64,000 nt of DNA from Desulfovibrio sp. JY. GTDB lineage: Bacteria; Desulfobacterota; Desulfovibrionia; Desulfovibrionales; Desulfovibrionaceae. A program made the position numbers and the translations under genes. Below, piece by piece: positions 35,408 through 43,930 of this stretch (its first letter is position 1; each line of letters opens with the position of its first letter). The notes under the pieces are model-generated. The model saw only the letters and a list, made by a program, of their open reading frames with translations. It had not been told where the DNA came from and searched no databases. Location: assembly GCA_021730285.1 (NCBI GenBank), contig CP082962.1, forward strand, positions 3,419,501-3,483,500, written 5' to 3'.

Positions 35408-35860
35408 TCAGGGAGCGGGCTTGACGTCGCGGGTCACCGAGACGCCCGCCAGTTCGCGGTCCTTCGCGTCGAGGGCCGTCACCTTGACCTGCATCTTTTT
35501 CGGCATCTCCTTGGGGCAGGGCATCTGGTTCGGGCCGTAGAGCGACCCCTTGGGGACCATGGCCTGGGCTCCGTTGATGTACAGGCCCCTGTCGGTGGTC
35601 TGGAACCCGAAATCCTGGTTGAAGATTTCCGTCCCGAAATCGAAGTCCAGCACCTTCACATTGAGCTTCTTGGTCTTGGGCGGAACGCCGTGGATGCGCA
35701 TCTCGGGCGAAACGTTCTGGCACATGTCCACCGCCTTGAAGCCGACATCCACGCCGAAGCCCTTGGCGAAATCCATGCCGTCGCTCGATTTGGGCGCGCA
35801 GCCCGCCATGATCGGCAACATCGTCAAGGCCGCAATGAGCAGCAGTCGCAACGGGTTCAT
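35408..35860 (-). CDS. Hypothetical lipoprotein
   Basis: A 150-residue predicted lipoprotein. The signal peptide MNPLRLLLIAALTMLPIMAGC has a clear lipobox, and AAGGAG precedes the ATG at 35860. The mature part has two conserved-looking cysteines (VDMCQNVSPEM and MPCPKEMPKK) and a beta-rich pattern (LNVKVLDFDFGTEIFNQDFGF). It is reminiscent of periplasmic beta-sandwich proteins, but I do not recognise the family. Phosphatidylethanolamine-binding (YbhB-like) proteins share an Asp-Pro/CPKE-like element, which is only a weak hint. It is the last gene before the island boundary. Confidence 0.7.
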   Translation of the reverse strand: MNPLRLLLIAALTMLPIMAGCAPKSSDGMDFAKGFGVDVGFKAVDMCQNVSPEMRIHGVPPKTKKLNVKVLDFDFGTEIFNQDFGFQTTDRGLYINGAQAMVPKGSLYGPNQMPCPKEMPKKMQVKVTALDAKDRELAGVSVTRDVKPAP

Positions 35861-36004
35861 GAAGTCTCCTTGTTGTCGTCGTTTTGGGCCTTCGACCGCG
35901 TCGTGGCAACGGATACGGCCAGGCCGGTCGTGGAGACGATAGCACGGGGCGGCGTGTTTTTGAACTCCGGAAACGGGGGCGTCGGGCCAAACCTTTTCGG
36001 CCCG

Positions 36005-36042
36005 CAAAAGAAAAAGCGGCCCAAGGGGGTGCCTTGAGCCGC
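36005..36042 (-). terminator. Original terminator of the disrupted tRNA-Met locus
   Basis: On the minus strand GCGGC-TC-AAGG and CCTT-GG-GCCGC form a stem followed by TTTTTCTTTTG, ten bases beyond the CCA of the tRNA fragment. It looks like the native tRNA terminator left on the chromosomal side of the integration. Confidence 0.75.
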
Positions 36043-36051
36043 GTTGTTGTC

Positions 36052-36102
36052 TGGTAGCGGAGGGAGGGAATTGAACCCCCGACACTGCGGATATGAGCCG
36101 CA
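36052..36102 (-). repeat. Duplicated 3' half of tRNA-Met (att site)
   Basis: Fifty-one bases match the 3' part of the complete tRNA-Met(CAT) at 52849-52898: anticodon arm, variable loop, T-arm, acceptor strand and CCA. There is one extra G (plus strand) in the acceptor part. Upstream of the anticodon stem the match stops, so no D-arm or 5' acceptor strand exists and the copy cannot be a functional tRNA. Its orientation and position are those expected of the distal att site of an element inserted in the tRNA 3' end. Confidence 0.88.
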
Positions 36103-36237
36103 GTAACCTTGCTTATTTCCCCAACAATGCTAGGTTCTATGCGGGTTGACTATTTTTCAACTACCATGGATTAAAGGATAATAGGGAATTTTGGGGAAGA
36201 CTGAGAAAGGAACGGGGACCAAAAAATTTGGCCCACC

Positions 36238-36549
36238 TCACTGGAGGACGGTCGGCTGCGCCCGGACAACAACCTGGCAGAAAACGCTATCCGCCCCTTT
36301 GCCGTGGGTCGCAAGAACTGGCTCTTCTCAGGCCACCCACGCAGGGCCGACGCCTCGGCCACCCTGTACTCCCTCATCAAGACCACCAAGGCCAGCGACC
36401 TGGAGCCGTACCGTTATCTGCGTCACCTCTTCGAGCTCTTGCCTACGGCAACTTCCGACGCCCAGCGCAAGGCCCTTCTGCCACAGTATATCGATCCCAA
36501 TAGCCTGATTATCCCTGCCTTAACTTCTGCCGTCTTCCGATTGCCCTGA
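36238..36549 (+). pseudogene. IS66-family transposase, C-terminal remnant
   Basis: About 100 codons with no start: [20 protein letters not shown], then [20 protein letters not shown] and [19 protein letters not shown]. This is the conserved C-terminal end of IS66 (Tnp C) transposases, including the DNN...E catalytic-glutamate region. Everything upstream is missing, and the preceding 130 nt up to the att site hold no recognisable gene. It is a relic of an insertion at the island edge and inactive. Confidence 0.85.
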
Positions 36550-36576
36550 CAAGATGCGCCTTATTGAGCGCTTACG

Positions 36577-36590
36577 GGTCAAGCTTGACC
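36577..36590. promoter_or_regulatory. Palindrome overlapping the copA promoter
   Basis: GGTCAAGCTTGACC is a perfect 14-bp palindrome whose right half supplies a TTGACC -35-like hexamer. A TATATA follows after 20 nt, a spacer length typical of MerR/CueR-controlled promoters. Regulator binding is inference. No regulator gene is linked. Confidence 0.4.
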
Positions 36591-36673
36591 GCGTCAGGCA
36601 AAGGGGGTGTTATATAAAAAACTTTTCGCTTTTCTGGACATCCCCAGGGAAGCGGTAGGCCAAGGAGGCGGAC

Positions 36674-38848
36674 ATGCCTGCGACCCCTCATGACGGCTAC
36701 GGCCATACAGTGCCTCCCAGGAGTGGAGGAACGACTCTCGAATACACGTGCCCCATGCACCCGGAAGTGCGCCAGTCCGGCCCTGGGACCTGCCCCAAAT
36801 GCGGTATGGCTTTGGAGCCGGTCCAGCCTGTCTCCGCGGAAGAGCCCGACCCGGAATACCACGACATGGCGCGTCGATTCGTGGTGGCGGCCATCCTGGC
36901 CGTTCCGGTCCTGGCACTGGCCATGGGCAACATGCTGCCGGGGCGCCCCATTGACAGGCTGCTGTCGCCACGGGTCCAGCAATGGTTGGAACTGGTCCTG
37001 GCCACGCCGGCCATCCTCTGGGCCGGCTGGCCCTTCTACCAACGGGCTTGGGATTCTCTCCTCCGTCGCAACCTCAACATGTTTACCCTGATCAGTCTGG
37101 GGGTGACGGCGGCGTACGGCTACAGCCTGGTGGCCCTGTTCTTTCCTGAGGTCTTTCCCCCCTCCATGCGCGTGAATGGTCTGGTGGAGGTGTATTTCGA
37201 GGCCGGGACGGTCATCGTGGCCCTGGTGCTCATGGGGCAAGTCCTGGAGCTTCGCGCCCGGCGTCGCACGGGTTCGGCAATGCGCGCTCTGCTTGAACTG
37301 GCCCCGGCCACGGCCCGGCGCATTGGCTCGGACGGCTCCGAAGAGGAGGTCCTTCTGGAGATGGTGGCTGCGGGCGACCAGCTGCGGGTCCGGCCCGGGG
37401 AAAAGGTGCCGGTGGATGGGGTCGTTCTCGAAGGCAAGAGCCAGGTGGACGAGTCCATGATCACCGGCGAACCTGTTCCCGTGGCCAAGGCCCCCGGGGA
37501 TGCACTGGTGGGGGCCACGGTCAACGGCACCGGCAGCCTGGTCATGGAGGCCCGCAAGGTTGGATCGGAAACGCTGCTGGCTCGGATCGTTGCCATGGTC
37601 TCCGAGGCCCAGCGCAGCCGGGCGCCGATCCAGAACCTGGCCGATGCCGTGTCCGGCTATTTCGTGCCCACGGTCATCGGCGTGGCCGTACTGGCGTTTG
37701 TCGCCTGGATGCTTTGGGGCCCGGACCCCAGGTTGTCCCATGCCCTGGTGGCGGCGGTGTCCGTGCTCATCATCGCCTGTCCCTGCGCCCTGGGCCTGGC
37801 CACGCCGGTGTCCATCATGGTGGCCACGGGCAAGGGGGCCAGCCTGGGGGTGCTTTTCCGAGACGCAACCGCCATCGAAACCCTGCGAAAAGTCGATGTT
37901 CTGGTGGTGGATAAAACCGGAACCCTGACCGAGGGCAAACCCAGGCTGACGGAAGTTATCCCGACCGGGAATCGGGAGGAAGCGGATCTGCTTCGTTTTG
38001 CCGCCAGCTTGGAGCGCGGCAGCGAACACCCGCTCGCCGAGGCCGTGCTCGCCGGGGCCAAAGAGCGTGGCGTGACCCTGGCCGAGATGCGGGACTGGGA
38101 GTATCGGATCGGGATGGGCGTGACCGGGGTGGTCGAGGACAAGCGGGTGGCCCTGGGCAACCAGGCCCTGCTCGCGGAATTAGGTGTGGACGCCTCCAGT
38201 CTGGAAGGAAAAGCGGAATACTTGCGTACCCAAGGCCGCACTGTGGTCTATTTGGTGGCGGACAAGGAACTGGTCGGGCTTTTGGGTGTGGCCGATCCCG
38301 TCAAGACGACGTCGGCCGAGGCCGTGCGGGACTTAACCATAGCGGGGGTGCGCGTATTCATGCTCACGGGCGACACCCAGGCAACGGCCAAGGCAGTGGC
38401 GAATCAGCTCGGGATCAAGGACGTCCTGGCCGGGGTGCTTCCCGGGCAAAAGGCCGACAAAGTCCGGGAGCTCATGGCCCAGGGGCACATGGTGGCCATG
38501 GCCGGCGATGGCATAAACGATGCCCCGGCCTTGGCGGCGGCCCATGTGGGCATCGCCATGGGCACGGGCACGGACGTGGCCATGGAGAGCGCTGGGGTAA
38601 CCCTGGTCAAGGGCGATTTGCGCGGCATCGTCCGGGCCAGACACTTAAGCCAGGCCACCATGCGCAATATCCGTCAAAACCTGTTTTTCGCTTTCGTTTA
38701 CAACGCGCTGGGAGTTCCTTTGGCTGCGGGTGTCCTCTTCCCGAGCCTGGGAATCCTGCTCAGTCCTATGATCGCGGCTGCGGCTATGAGTGTGAGTTCG
38801 GTGTCGGTGTTGGCCAATGCCCTGCGTCTACGAAGCCTGAAATTTTGA
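36674..38848 (+). CDS. copA: Copper/silver-exporting P1B-type ATPase
   Basis: A 724-residue heavy-metal P-type ATPase. The N-terminus has a heavy-metal-binding domain of the YHS-like HMBD type ([21 protein letters not shown]) instead of the usual GMTCxxC domain. The transmembrane metal site is CPC ([12 protein letters not shown]). The phosphorylation site is [11 protein letters not shown] and the hinge is [11 protein letters not shown]. The HP motif is SEHPLAEAV. The N at [16 protein letters not shown] and MSVSSVSV near the C-terminus are the Cu(I)-type helix motifs. Start ATG follows CAAGGAGG. It shares the HMBD type with the island's CusB-like protein. Confidence 0.94.
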   Translation: MPATPHDGYGHTVPPRSGGTTLEYTCPMHPEVRQSGPGTCPKCGMALEPVQPVSAEEPDPEYHDMARRFVVAAILAVPVLALAMGNMLPGRPIDRLLSPRVQQWLELVLATPAILWAGWPFYQRAWDSLLRRNLNMFTLISLGVTAAYGYSLVALFFPEVFPPSMRVNGLVEVYFEAGTVIVALVLMGQVLELRARRRTGSAMRALLELAPATARRIGSDGSEEEVLLEMVAAGDQLRVRPGEKVPVDGVVLEGKSQVDESMITGEPVPVAKAPGDALVGATVNGTGSLVMEARKVGSETLLARIVAMVSEAQRSRAPIQNLADAVSGYFVPTVIGVAVLAFVAWMLWGPDPRLSHALVAAVSVLIIACPCALGLATPVSIMVATGKGASLGVLFRDATAIETLRKVDVLVVDKTGTLTEGKPRLTEVIPTGNREEADLLRFAASLERGSEHPLAEAVLAGAKERGVTLAEMRDWEYRIGMGVTGVVEDKRVALGNQALLAELGVDASSLEGKAEYLRTQGRTVVYLVADKELVGLLGVADPVKTTSAEAVRDLTIAGVRVFMLTGDTQATAKAVANQLGIKDVLAGVLPGQKADKVRELMAQGHMVAMAGDGINDAPALAAAHVGIAMGTGTDVAMESAGVTLVKGDLRGIVRARHLSQATMRNIRQNLFFAFVYNALGVPLAAGVLFPSLGILLSPMIAAAAMSVSSVSVLANALRLRSLKF

Positions 38849-39014
38849 CCTCAGCCCGAGCAGGTCTTTTCCTGGGATGACGTGGAAGAGACGAGTCCGT
38901 TGCCGATGGAAAGCCCATGGCGCCCTGCGCCGCAGGCGACAGCGCTACGGCGTCCGCGTGATCTTGCCCATGAGAAAAGAGGATCGCCGACCAGATGTAA
39001 AGGAGGCGTTTTGA

Positions 39015-39074
39015 ATGACGAATGCGGCGCGCCACAGGGACGATCATAAAGTCAAGGAGACTGTTAATGAATGA
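39015..39074 (+). CDS. Possible 19-residue leader peptide
   Basis: ATG at 39015 is preceded at eight bases by AGGAGG, stronger than most sites in the window. The frame reads MTNAARHRDDHKVKETVNE and stops at a TGA overlapping the start region of the SHOCT gene (ATG at 39067). The layout is that of a translationally coupled leader. The peptide is charged and histidine-containing but unlike anything I know. The rest of the 166-nt gap after copA shows nothing recognisable. Confidence 0.4.
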   Translation: MTNAARHRDDHKVKETVNE

Positions 39075-39348
39075 AATTACAGAGCTTTTATCAGGGCATC
39101 TCCCCACTGCCCAGTTCGGAAGCATGCCAGGTGGGGGCGGGTATGGCGGCTGGAACATGATGTCGGGGTCGTTTGGAGGATTGACAATGATTGTTCTTCT
39201 CATTGTGGCCATCCTTGTCATTTACCTCTTGGTACGGGGAAAGAATGGCAATACCGAGACCCCTGTGGACATCCTGAAAAAGCGCTATGCCAGGGGAGAA
39301 CTCAGTAAAGAGGAGTATGAAAGACTTCGTAAAGACATCGAGGACTAA
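39067..39348 (+). CDS. Small membrane protein with SHOCT domain
   Basis: A 93-residue protein. A glycine-rich N-terminal segment (GGGGYGGWNMMSG) precedes one transmembrane helix (MIVLLIVAILVIYLLV, about residues 40-56). A C-terminal SHOCT motif follows (DILKKRYARGELSKEEYERL). SHOCT segments are short oligomerisation modules often attached to membrane or stress proteins. The start follows AAGGAG. Such genes commonly accompany copper-resistance loci, and here it lies between copA and the kinase gene. Confidence 0.82.
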   Translation: MNEITELLSGHLPTAQFGSMPGGGGYGGWNMMSGSFGGLTMIVLLIVAILVIYLLVRGKNGNTETPVDILKKRYARGELSKEEYERLRKDIED

Positions 39349-39474
39349 GACCTTTGGCCACGTGCTGTTGTATCGCTTGCGTGAACCGAAGAACTCGTCC
39401 ATTAACCGATAAACCGAACAACATGCCACCAGTGGAGACCTCCTCACGATTATTGCAATGCGTAAGGTGCGACC

Positions 39475-41268
39475 ATGTCACATGAGTACGAAGTTGAGGA
39501 ATTGAAGAAGGATCCGCTCCTCGAAGAACATACCGTGATAAACGGTAAATGGGAAATCCTTGGCCACATCGCCACAGGCGGAAAAGGCGAAGTCTACTTG
39601 GCGAACCAAGTCAATTTGGATCGCAAGGTTGCACTTAAAATTATGTCCAGAGCGTTTCTAGAAAGTCTGGAGGGCAATGAGGAGGAATTAAAGGCTGAAT
39701 TGGATCGCTTTCGGCGCGAGGTCAAAGTCATGGCCCGGCTTCGCCATGCCAACGTGCTTCAAGTTTTCGATTTCGATCATGTGATTATCGACGGAAACCC
39801 GCTCGATTATATCGCCATGGAATACGTTCCGGGCTCGACGCTCAAGCTGACCATGCCCGAAGAGGGGTTTGGCGACGATGAAAACCGCATCAAGCACTGG
39901 ATCAGGCAGTATTTCATCTCAGTTTTGGACGGGGTAGAAGCCATTCACGCCGCAGGTATCATTCATCGGGACCTCAAGCCGACCAATGTGCTCCTGGACG
40001 ATGAAGTTCCCAAAATCGCCGATTTTGGCTTGGCCGGAGGAAATTTCGCGGACGATATCACCCGGACGCATCATATCCTCGGTACCATGCCTTACATGCC
40101 CGAGGAACAGTTCATGGATTTGGCCATGACCGATGCACGGGCCGACGTCTACGCCCTCGGGAAGATCCTTTATGAAGCCGTCATCGGTAAACTGAACCGG
40201 GATAACAGCCCACCGTTCAAGACAGCGTCCCTGCCTTCTCCACAGACGCCATTCATGAAGCATCTGGATAGACTGATCCAGCAAGCCACGGCGAAAGACA
40301 AGAATATACGAACCCCATCGGTCAAAGTTTTGCGTGCAAGTTTGCGGGAGCTTATCGGCGAGCAAGGACAGGAGCTTCCAAGAAGAACAGGCGTACGGAT
40401 CTGGATTGGGGCGACGGTTCTACTCCTTCTCTGCCTGGGGGCCGGACTTTGGTATCATTTCGCGGCGATGCAGCCGTCGAATGAGGGGCCGTCACCTGCC
40501 TTCGTTTCCATGAAGTCGATTCCCGGGACGCAAGGAATGACTGTCCAACAAGAACCTCCGATATTTAAAAAGGGAAAACCGCTTCCGAAAATTCTCCTGG
40601 GACTGGACGAGGCGAATCTGCGCCTTATTCCGGGAACGAGTGCTCCAGCTCCGTTCTATATAGGAGAAACCCAGGTCACCAACCATCAATTTGTCGAATT
40701 TTTGCGCAAAGTCCAAAATATCAGCGTGCAAGATGGCGCTGTTATGCATGACGGTGAAATATGGCTTCTTCTTGGAGAAGTGTTGGAAGGTTACGAGCCG
40801 ATCATGTACCATGATGGTAACTTTGTTATGTCTCCAACAGCCGCCTCGAATCCTGTCGTTCGTGTCACCGCCTTTGGCGCGGCAGCGTATGCCCGGTTTT
40901 ATGGGCGTACATTGCCGAAAAAATCGCAATGGGAATATGCAAAAAAAGAAGGAGACAGGATTGCCGGAGCTTCTTCGGGCGGCACAGCGAATCCTGTCGC
41001 AAGGCGGATTGCACCGACCACCGATGCAGCAAAAAGAACGTTGTTCCCGGTGGGGGATTTGCAGCCTGATACATTAGGCGTGCGTGGACTGGGGCAAAAT
41101 GTACGAGAGTGGGTCACTGTCACCGGGCAAGCGGGTGATCTTGAGTACCATATCGTCGGCTTGGAACAGGAAACAAATGTGCCGGAGACGCATTACAGAC
41201 GCCAGCCCTGGGAGGCGTTTGCCGATGTTGGTTTTCGTACGGCCGTGACACCGCGTTGGCACGATTGA
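39475..41268 (+). CDS. Ser/Thr protein kinase with transmembrane helix and FGE-sulfatase domain
   Basis: A 597-residue membrane-spanning Hanks-type kinase. The kinase core (about residues 24-290) has the glycine loop IATGGKGEVYLA, VALK lysine at residue 55, HRDLKPTN (164-171) and DFG (183-185). One transmembrane helix lies at about 308-330. The extracytoplasmic part (about 370-597) is a formylglycine-generating-enzyme/SUMF1-like domain (ETQVTNHQFVEFLRKVQ, then YARFYGRTLPKKSQWEYAKK, and GFRTAV at the end). This kinase-FGE architecture occurs in PpkA-like kinases of some secretion systems. A PP2C gene follows 21 nt later. Base composition is lower in GC than the core genome. Confidence 0.88.
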   Translation: MSHEYEVEELKKDPLLEEHTVINGKWEILGHIATGGKGEVYLANQVNLDRKVALKIMSRAFLESLEGNEEELKAELDRFRREVKVMARLRHANVLQVFDFDHVIIDGNPLDYIAMEYVPGSTLKLTMPEEGFGDDENRIKHWIRQYFISVLDGVEAIHAAGIIHRDLKPTNVLLDDEVPKIADFGLAGGNFADDITRTHHILGTMPYMPEEQFMDLAMTDARADVYALGKILYEAVIGKLNRDNSPPFKTASLPSPQTPFMKHLDRLIQQATAKDKNIRTPSVKVLRASLRELIGEQGQELPRRTGVRIWIGATVLLLLCLGAGLWYHFAAMQPSNEGPSPAFVSMKSIPGTQGMTVQQEPPIFKKGKPLPKILLGLDEANLRLIPGTSAPAPFYIGETQVTNHQFVEFLRKVQNISVQDGAVMHDGEIWLLLGEVLEGYEPIMYHDGNFVMSPTAASNPVVRVTAFGAAAYARFYGRTLPKKSQWEYAKKEGDRIAGASSGGTANPVARRIAPTTDAAKRTLFPVGDLQPDTLGVRGLGQNVREWVTVTGQAGDLEYHIVGLEQETNVPETHYRRQPWEAFADVGFRTAVTPRWHD

Positions 41269-41289
41269 ACGGTCAATCAGGGAGATGGC

Positions 41290-41997
41290 GTGGAAGTTTT
41301 TGCTGCGACCGATATAGGCCTCACGCGGAAGCGGAATGAAGACCGTTATCTCGTGATGCATCTGCAAAGTGGGGGGCTGCTGGCGGCCGTGGCCGACGGC
41401 ATGGGTGGCGAGGCGAGCGGGGACAAGGCAGCCCAAGTCGCCGTGGATATCCTCAAGCAACAAAGCAGCCTGCCTGAGCCCATAGATGTCAGTCTGGCGT
41501 CAGTTCTCAAGGAGGCCGATGCCGCAATCGTTCGGTTGGTTGTCGCGAATCCAGCGTTGGAAGGAATGGGAGCGACGGTTACGAGCGCCGTTGTTGCGGA
41601 TGGTAAAGTGTATTGGGCGCATGTCGGTGACAGCCGCCTTTATCTGTTGCGCAACAATATGCTCAAGCAGATTACAACCGATCATAGCTTCCTTCAGACA
41701 TTTCTCGATGAAGGCACCATGACACCGGAGCAGGTCGCAAAACACCCCTTTCGCAATGTTCTCGATCAGTGCGTCGGGTGCTCGGAATGCTCGCCGGACC
41801 ACGGCATTTTTGAAGCTATTCAAGGAGATTGTATTCTGCTTAGCAGTGACGGTCTTCATAGGTATGTCCCTGAAAAAGAAATCTTATCGATCCTTCGTTT
41901 GGGCGATACATCGAAAAAGTGTGTTTCAATGTTGATTGCCGCTGCGCTCAAGCACGGCGGAAATGATAATATCACTGCTCTTGTTGTTAAGATGTAG
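41290..41997 (+). CDS. PP2C-family Ser/Thr phosphatase
   Basis: A 235-residue PPM/PP2C phosphatase. Metal-binding motifs are present: TRKRNEDRY at the N-terminus, VADGMGGEASGDKA, VGDSRLYLL, and HGGNDNITALVV at the end. It should reverse phosphorylation by the kinase encoded just upstream. The start is a GTG preceded by GGGAG. An extra cysteine pair (CVGCSEC) in the middle is unusual for the family. Cytoplasmic. Confidence 0.92.
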   Translation: MEVFAATDIGLTRKRNEDRYLVMHLQSGGLLAAVADGMGGEASGDKAAQVAVDILKQQSSLPEPIDVSLASVLKEADAAIVRLVVANPALEGMGATVTSAVVADGKVYWAHVGDSRLYLLRNNMLKQITTDHSFLQTFLDEGTMTPEQVAKHPFRNVLDQCVGCSECSPDHGIFEAIQGDCILLSSDGLHRYVPEKEILSILRLGDTSKKCVSMLIAAALKHGGNDNITALVVKM

Positions 41998-42591
41998 CAT
42001 CCGGCTTGCAAAAAATAAAAATGCTGCAAATTTCGTAGAATGAACTATGTAGTACAAATGCAAGAGCCTGCACTTCGGATAGATATATCGAAAAATTATG
42101 CTCGCTGCTTGCACAAAGCAGCACAGGGGCCACTGGGTGGACAAGGTCCGGTGGGAAAATAGATTTTTCTCCCATACCCCCCCCCAGTTGGTTTGGCCGG
42201 GAAAGACCCCAGTGCCGTGCTATGCGTCTGCGCAGCGGTCCTCTCCTACAGGCCGTACCCGTTTCACGCAGGCGAGCGTTTCTCGTATTTTCGTCACGCG
42301 GGAAGTCTTGGCTCGCTGCATACGTTGGCAACCTACACAGGCATGGCTGGCTCATTCATATCAGCCAACATAGCCAACTTCAATTGCTTGTTCTGGCAGG
42401 GCATAAGACCACATGATTGTCATAGATACAGTTATGTAAGCCTTCTCCTGTTGTCTACTAGGTGATGTAAACACGCCATGAGGCGTTCATCGAGCTCCAT
42501 GCGCTCTTCTGTGATCGCTTCCGCCAAACCGCCAAGACACTTCCCGCGTGATCAAATAGTATTAACGTGACTGTTAGCTAGCTTCCTTTTC
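41998..42591. other. Gene-free island segment of 594 bp
   Basis: No convincing gene on either strand. It is AT-rich at both ends and contains a C9 tract (42177-42185) next to a GGGAAAA/TTTTTCTCCC imperfect hairpin (42153-42173). A 26-codon fragment near 42475-42555 (HEAFIELHALFCDRFRQTAK then stop) has no start and a stop just before it. It may be the last piece of a degraded mobile-element gene, but I cannot name it. The segment separates the plus-strand kinase/phosphatase unit from the minus-strand efflux operon. Confidence 0.5.
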
Positions 42592-42867
42592 TCACATCTT
42601 CATGCCTGTCTTTCCCTTGGCCTCGTAGGCCTTCCACTCTTCGGGACTGAGTTTGCCGTCATGATTGGTGTCAGCCTCGTCGAACTGTTTGTCGGCGTCG
42701 GGCCCCATCATTTTGTATTCGTCCTTGGTCAGGACGCCATCCTTGTTCTTGTCCATGTACTTGAAGTGGGCGTCGGGCTTGGCCGTATTCTGGGCGTGAG
42801 CCAGCGGGGCCACGGCCAGAAGGCCCAGGGCCAGGGCCGGCACGAGCGCTTTCATGATTTCCTTCAT
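42592..42867 (-). CDS. Periplasmic EF-hand protein
   Basis: A 91-residue exported protein with a Sec signal peptide (cleavage after LAHA, about residue 25). Two EF-hand loops follow: DKNKDGVLTKDE and DTNHDGKLSPEE, both with intact Ca-ligand positions. The C-terminus ends KTGMKM, with methionines. The start follows AAAGGAG. It is the last gene of the cus-type operon, where calmodulin-like periplasmic proteins are sometimes found; a metal-sensing or chaperone role is inference. Confidence 0.88.
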   Translation of the reverse strand: MKEIMKALVPALALGLLAVAPLAHAQNTAKPDAHFKYMDKNKDGVLTKDEYKMMGPDADKQFDEADTNHDGKLSPEEWKAYEAKGKTGMKM

Positions 42868-42900
42868 GGGATGGTCTCCTTTGCGTTGCAACGTGATGCG

Positions 42901-43926
42901 CTATTTGCGGGCAGCGGCGTCAAAGCCTTCCAGAGGCTCGTCCCCCGCCCGTTCCCTGGGGATATGCAGATGGAAGGCGGCTCCTTGGCCAAGTTTGCTC
43001 TCCACCGCGATGTCCCCTCCGATGTCCTTGAGGAACTTCTTTGTCGAGGCCAGGGTCAGGCCGTGGCCGCCCGGCTTCGTGCTAAAAAAAGGCAGGAATA
43101 TCTTCGTCAAATGTTCCGGCGGGATGCCGCGTCCGTTGTCGCGCACTGTGAGTCGGCACATCTGCCCCTGGTGGGAAACGTCGATGGTCACGCTGCCCCC
43201 GGAGGACGAGGCCTCGATGGCGTTTTTCACCAGGGCGTCAAGGATCCCGCCAAAATCCTCGGACACGGCGCGGGTGCGGCATCCCGATGGCCCCGTGGCA
43301 GCCGTCAGCCCGACGCCGGCCTTGCGCGCCGTCTCCTGAAGCCGGGCCACGCTTTTTTCCGCCAGTTCGCCCAGGTCGAGGGAGATGGGGGAAAGTTGGG
43401 TCGTTGGCACAAAGCGCATCAGGGCATAGAGCAGATGATCCAACCGGTCGATTTCACCCAGGATATCGGCTCGAGGCTCAGGTGTCGCGAAACAGTTCTC
43501 CGTGCGGGAGAGCCGGCGCAGGGAAGCGGCCACGTCCTGCACCTCCAGGCCGATGGCCGAGGCGGCCCGCCCGAGCAAGGCCATCTTCTCGGCCGCGAGC
43601 TTTCGTTCCTGCTCCCTGGCCCGTCGGTCCTCCACCCAGCCCACCATCAAAGCCACCACGTTGAACATGAGAAGCTGGGCCACCACCGTGTACGGCGTGT
43701 CGTGGACCATTTTGCCGGCCAGGATGGGCGGCAGGTACAACAGCGTGATGCACAAAGAGGTGGCCAGGGCCACACGCAGACCGAACCAGAAGCCGGCCAG
43801 CAGAATGGGGATGAAATAGAGTTCGCGATGCAGCAGGTGCACGGCGGGATGGCCTCCGGCCGTGCCGTAGTGCAGAGCCGTAATGACGGCCACCAGCAAG
43901 GCAAGGGTGATTATTTTTGCGCGCAT
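42901..43926 (-). CDS. Membrane histidine kinase-like protein without a standard phosphoacceptor
   Basis: A 341-residue protein with about four N-terminal transmembrane helices. It has a dimerisation region and an intact HATPase domain (N-box LVKNAIEASSSGG, DNGRGIPPEHL, FSTKPGGHGLTL). In the expected H-box position the sequence reads GRAASAIGLEVQDVAASLRRL, with no His-Glu pair, so the usual phosphoacceptor histidine is absent. It starts four bases after the cusA stop, inside the efflux operon. No response regulator is linked. It may act as a partner or regulator of another kinase, or as an ATP-dependent sensor. Confidence 0.78.
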   Translation of the reverse strand: MRAKIITLALLVAVITALHYGTAGGHPAVHLLHRELYFIPILLAGFWFGLRVALATSLCITLLYLPPILAGKMVHDTPYTVVAQLLMFNVVALMVGWVEDRRAREQERKLAAEKMALLGRAASAIGLEVQDVAASLRRLSRTENCFATPEPRADILGEIDRLDHLLYALMRFVPTTQLSPISLDLGELAEKSVARLQETARKAGVGLTAATGPSGCRTRAVSEDFGGILDALVKNAIEASSSGGSVTIDVSHQGQMCRLTVRDNGRGIPPEHLTKIFLPFFSTKPGGHGLTLASTKKFLKDIGGDIAVESKLGQGAAFHLHIPRERAGDEPLEGFDAAARK

Positions 43927-43930
43927 GGCT

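Noticed and set aside
36052-36140. Second functional tRNA-Met gene
   Set aside because: Only the 3' half matches; the D-arm and 5' acceptor strand are absent and the acceptor strand has an extra base. It is better explained as an att fragment.
42098-42465. Short overlapping open frames in the gap after the phosphatase gene
   Set aside because: Frames overlap on both strands, lack ribosome-binding sites and have atypical composition; none resembles a known family.
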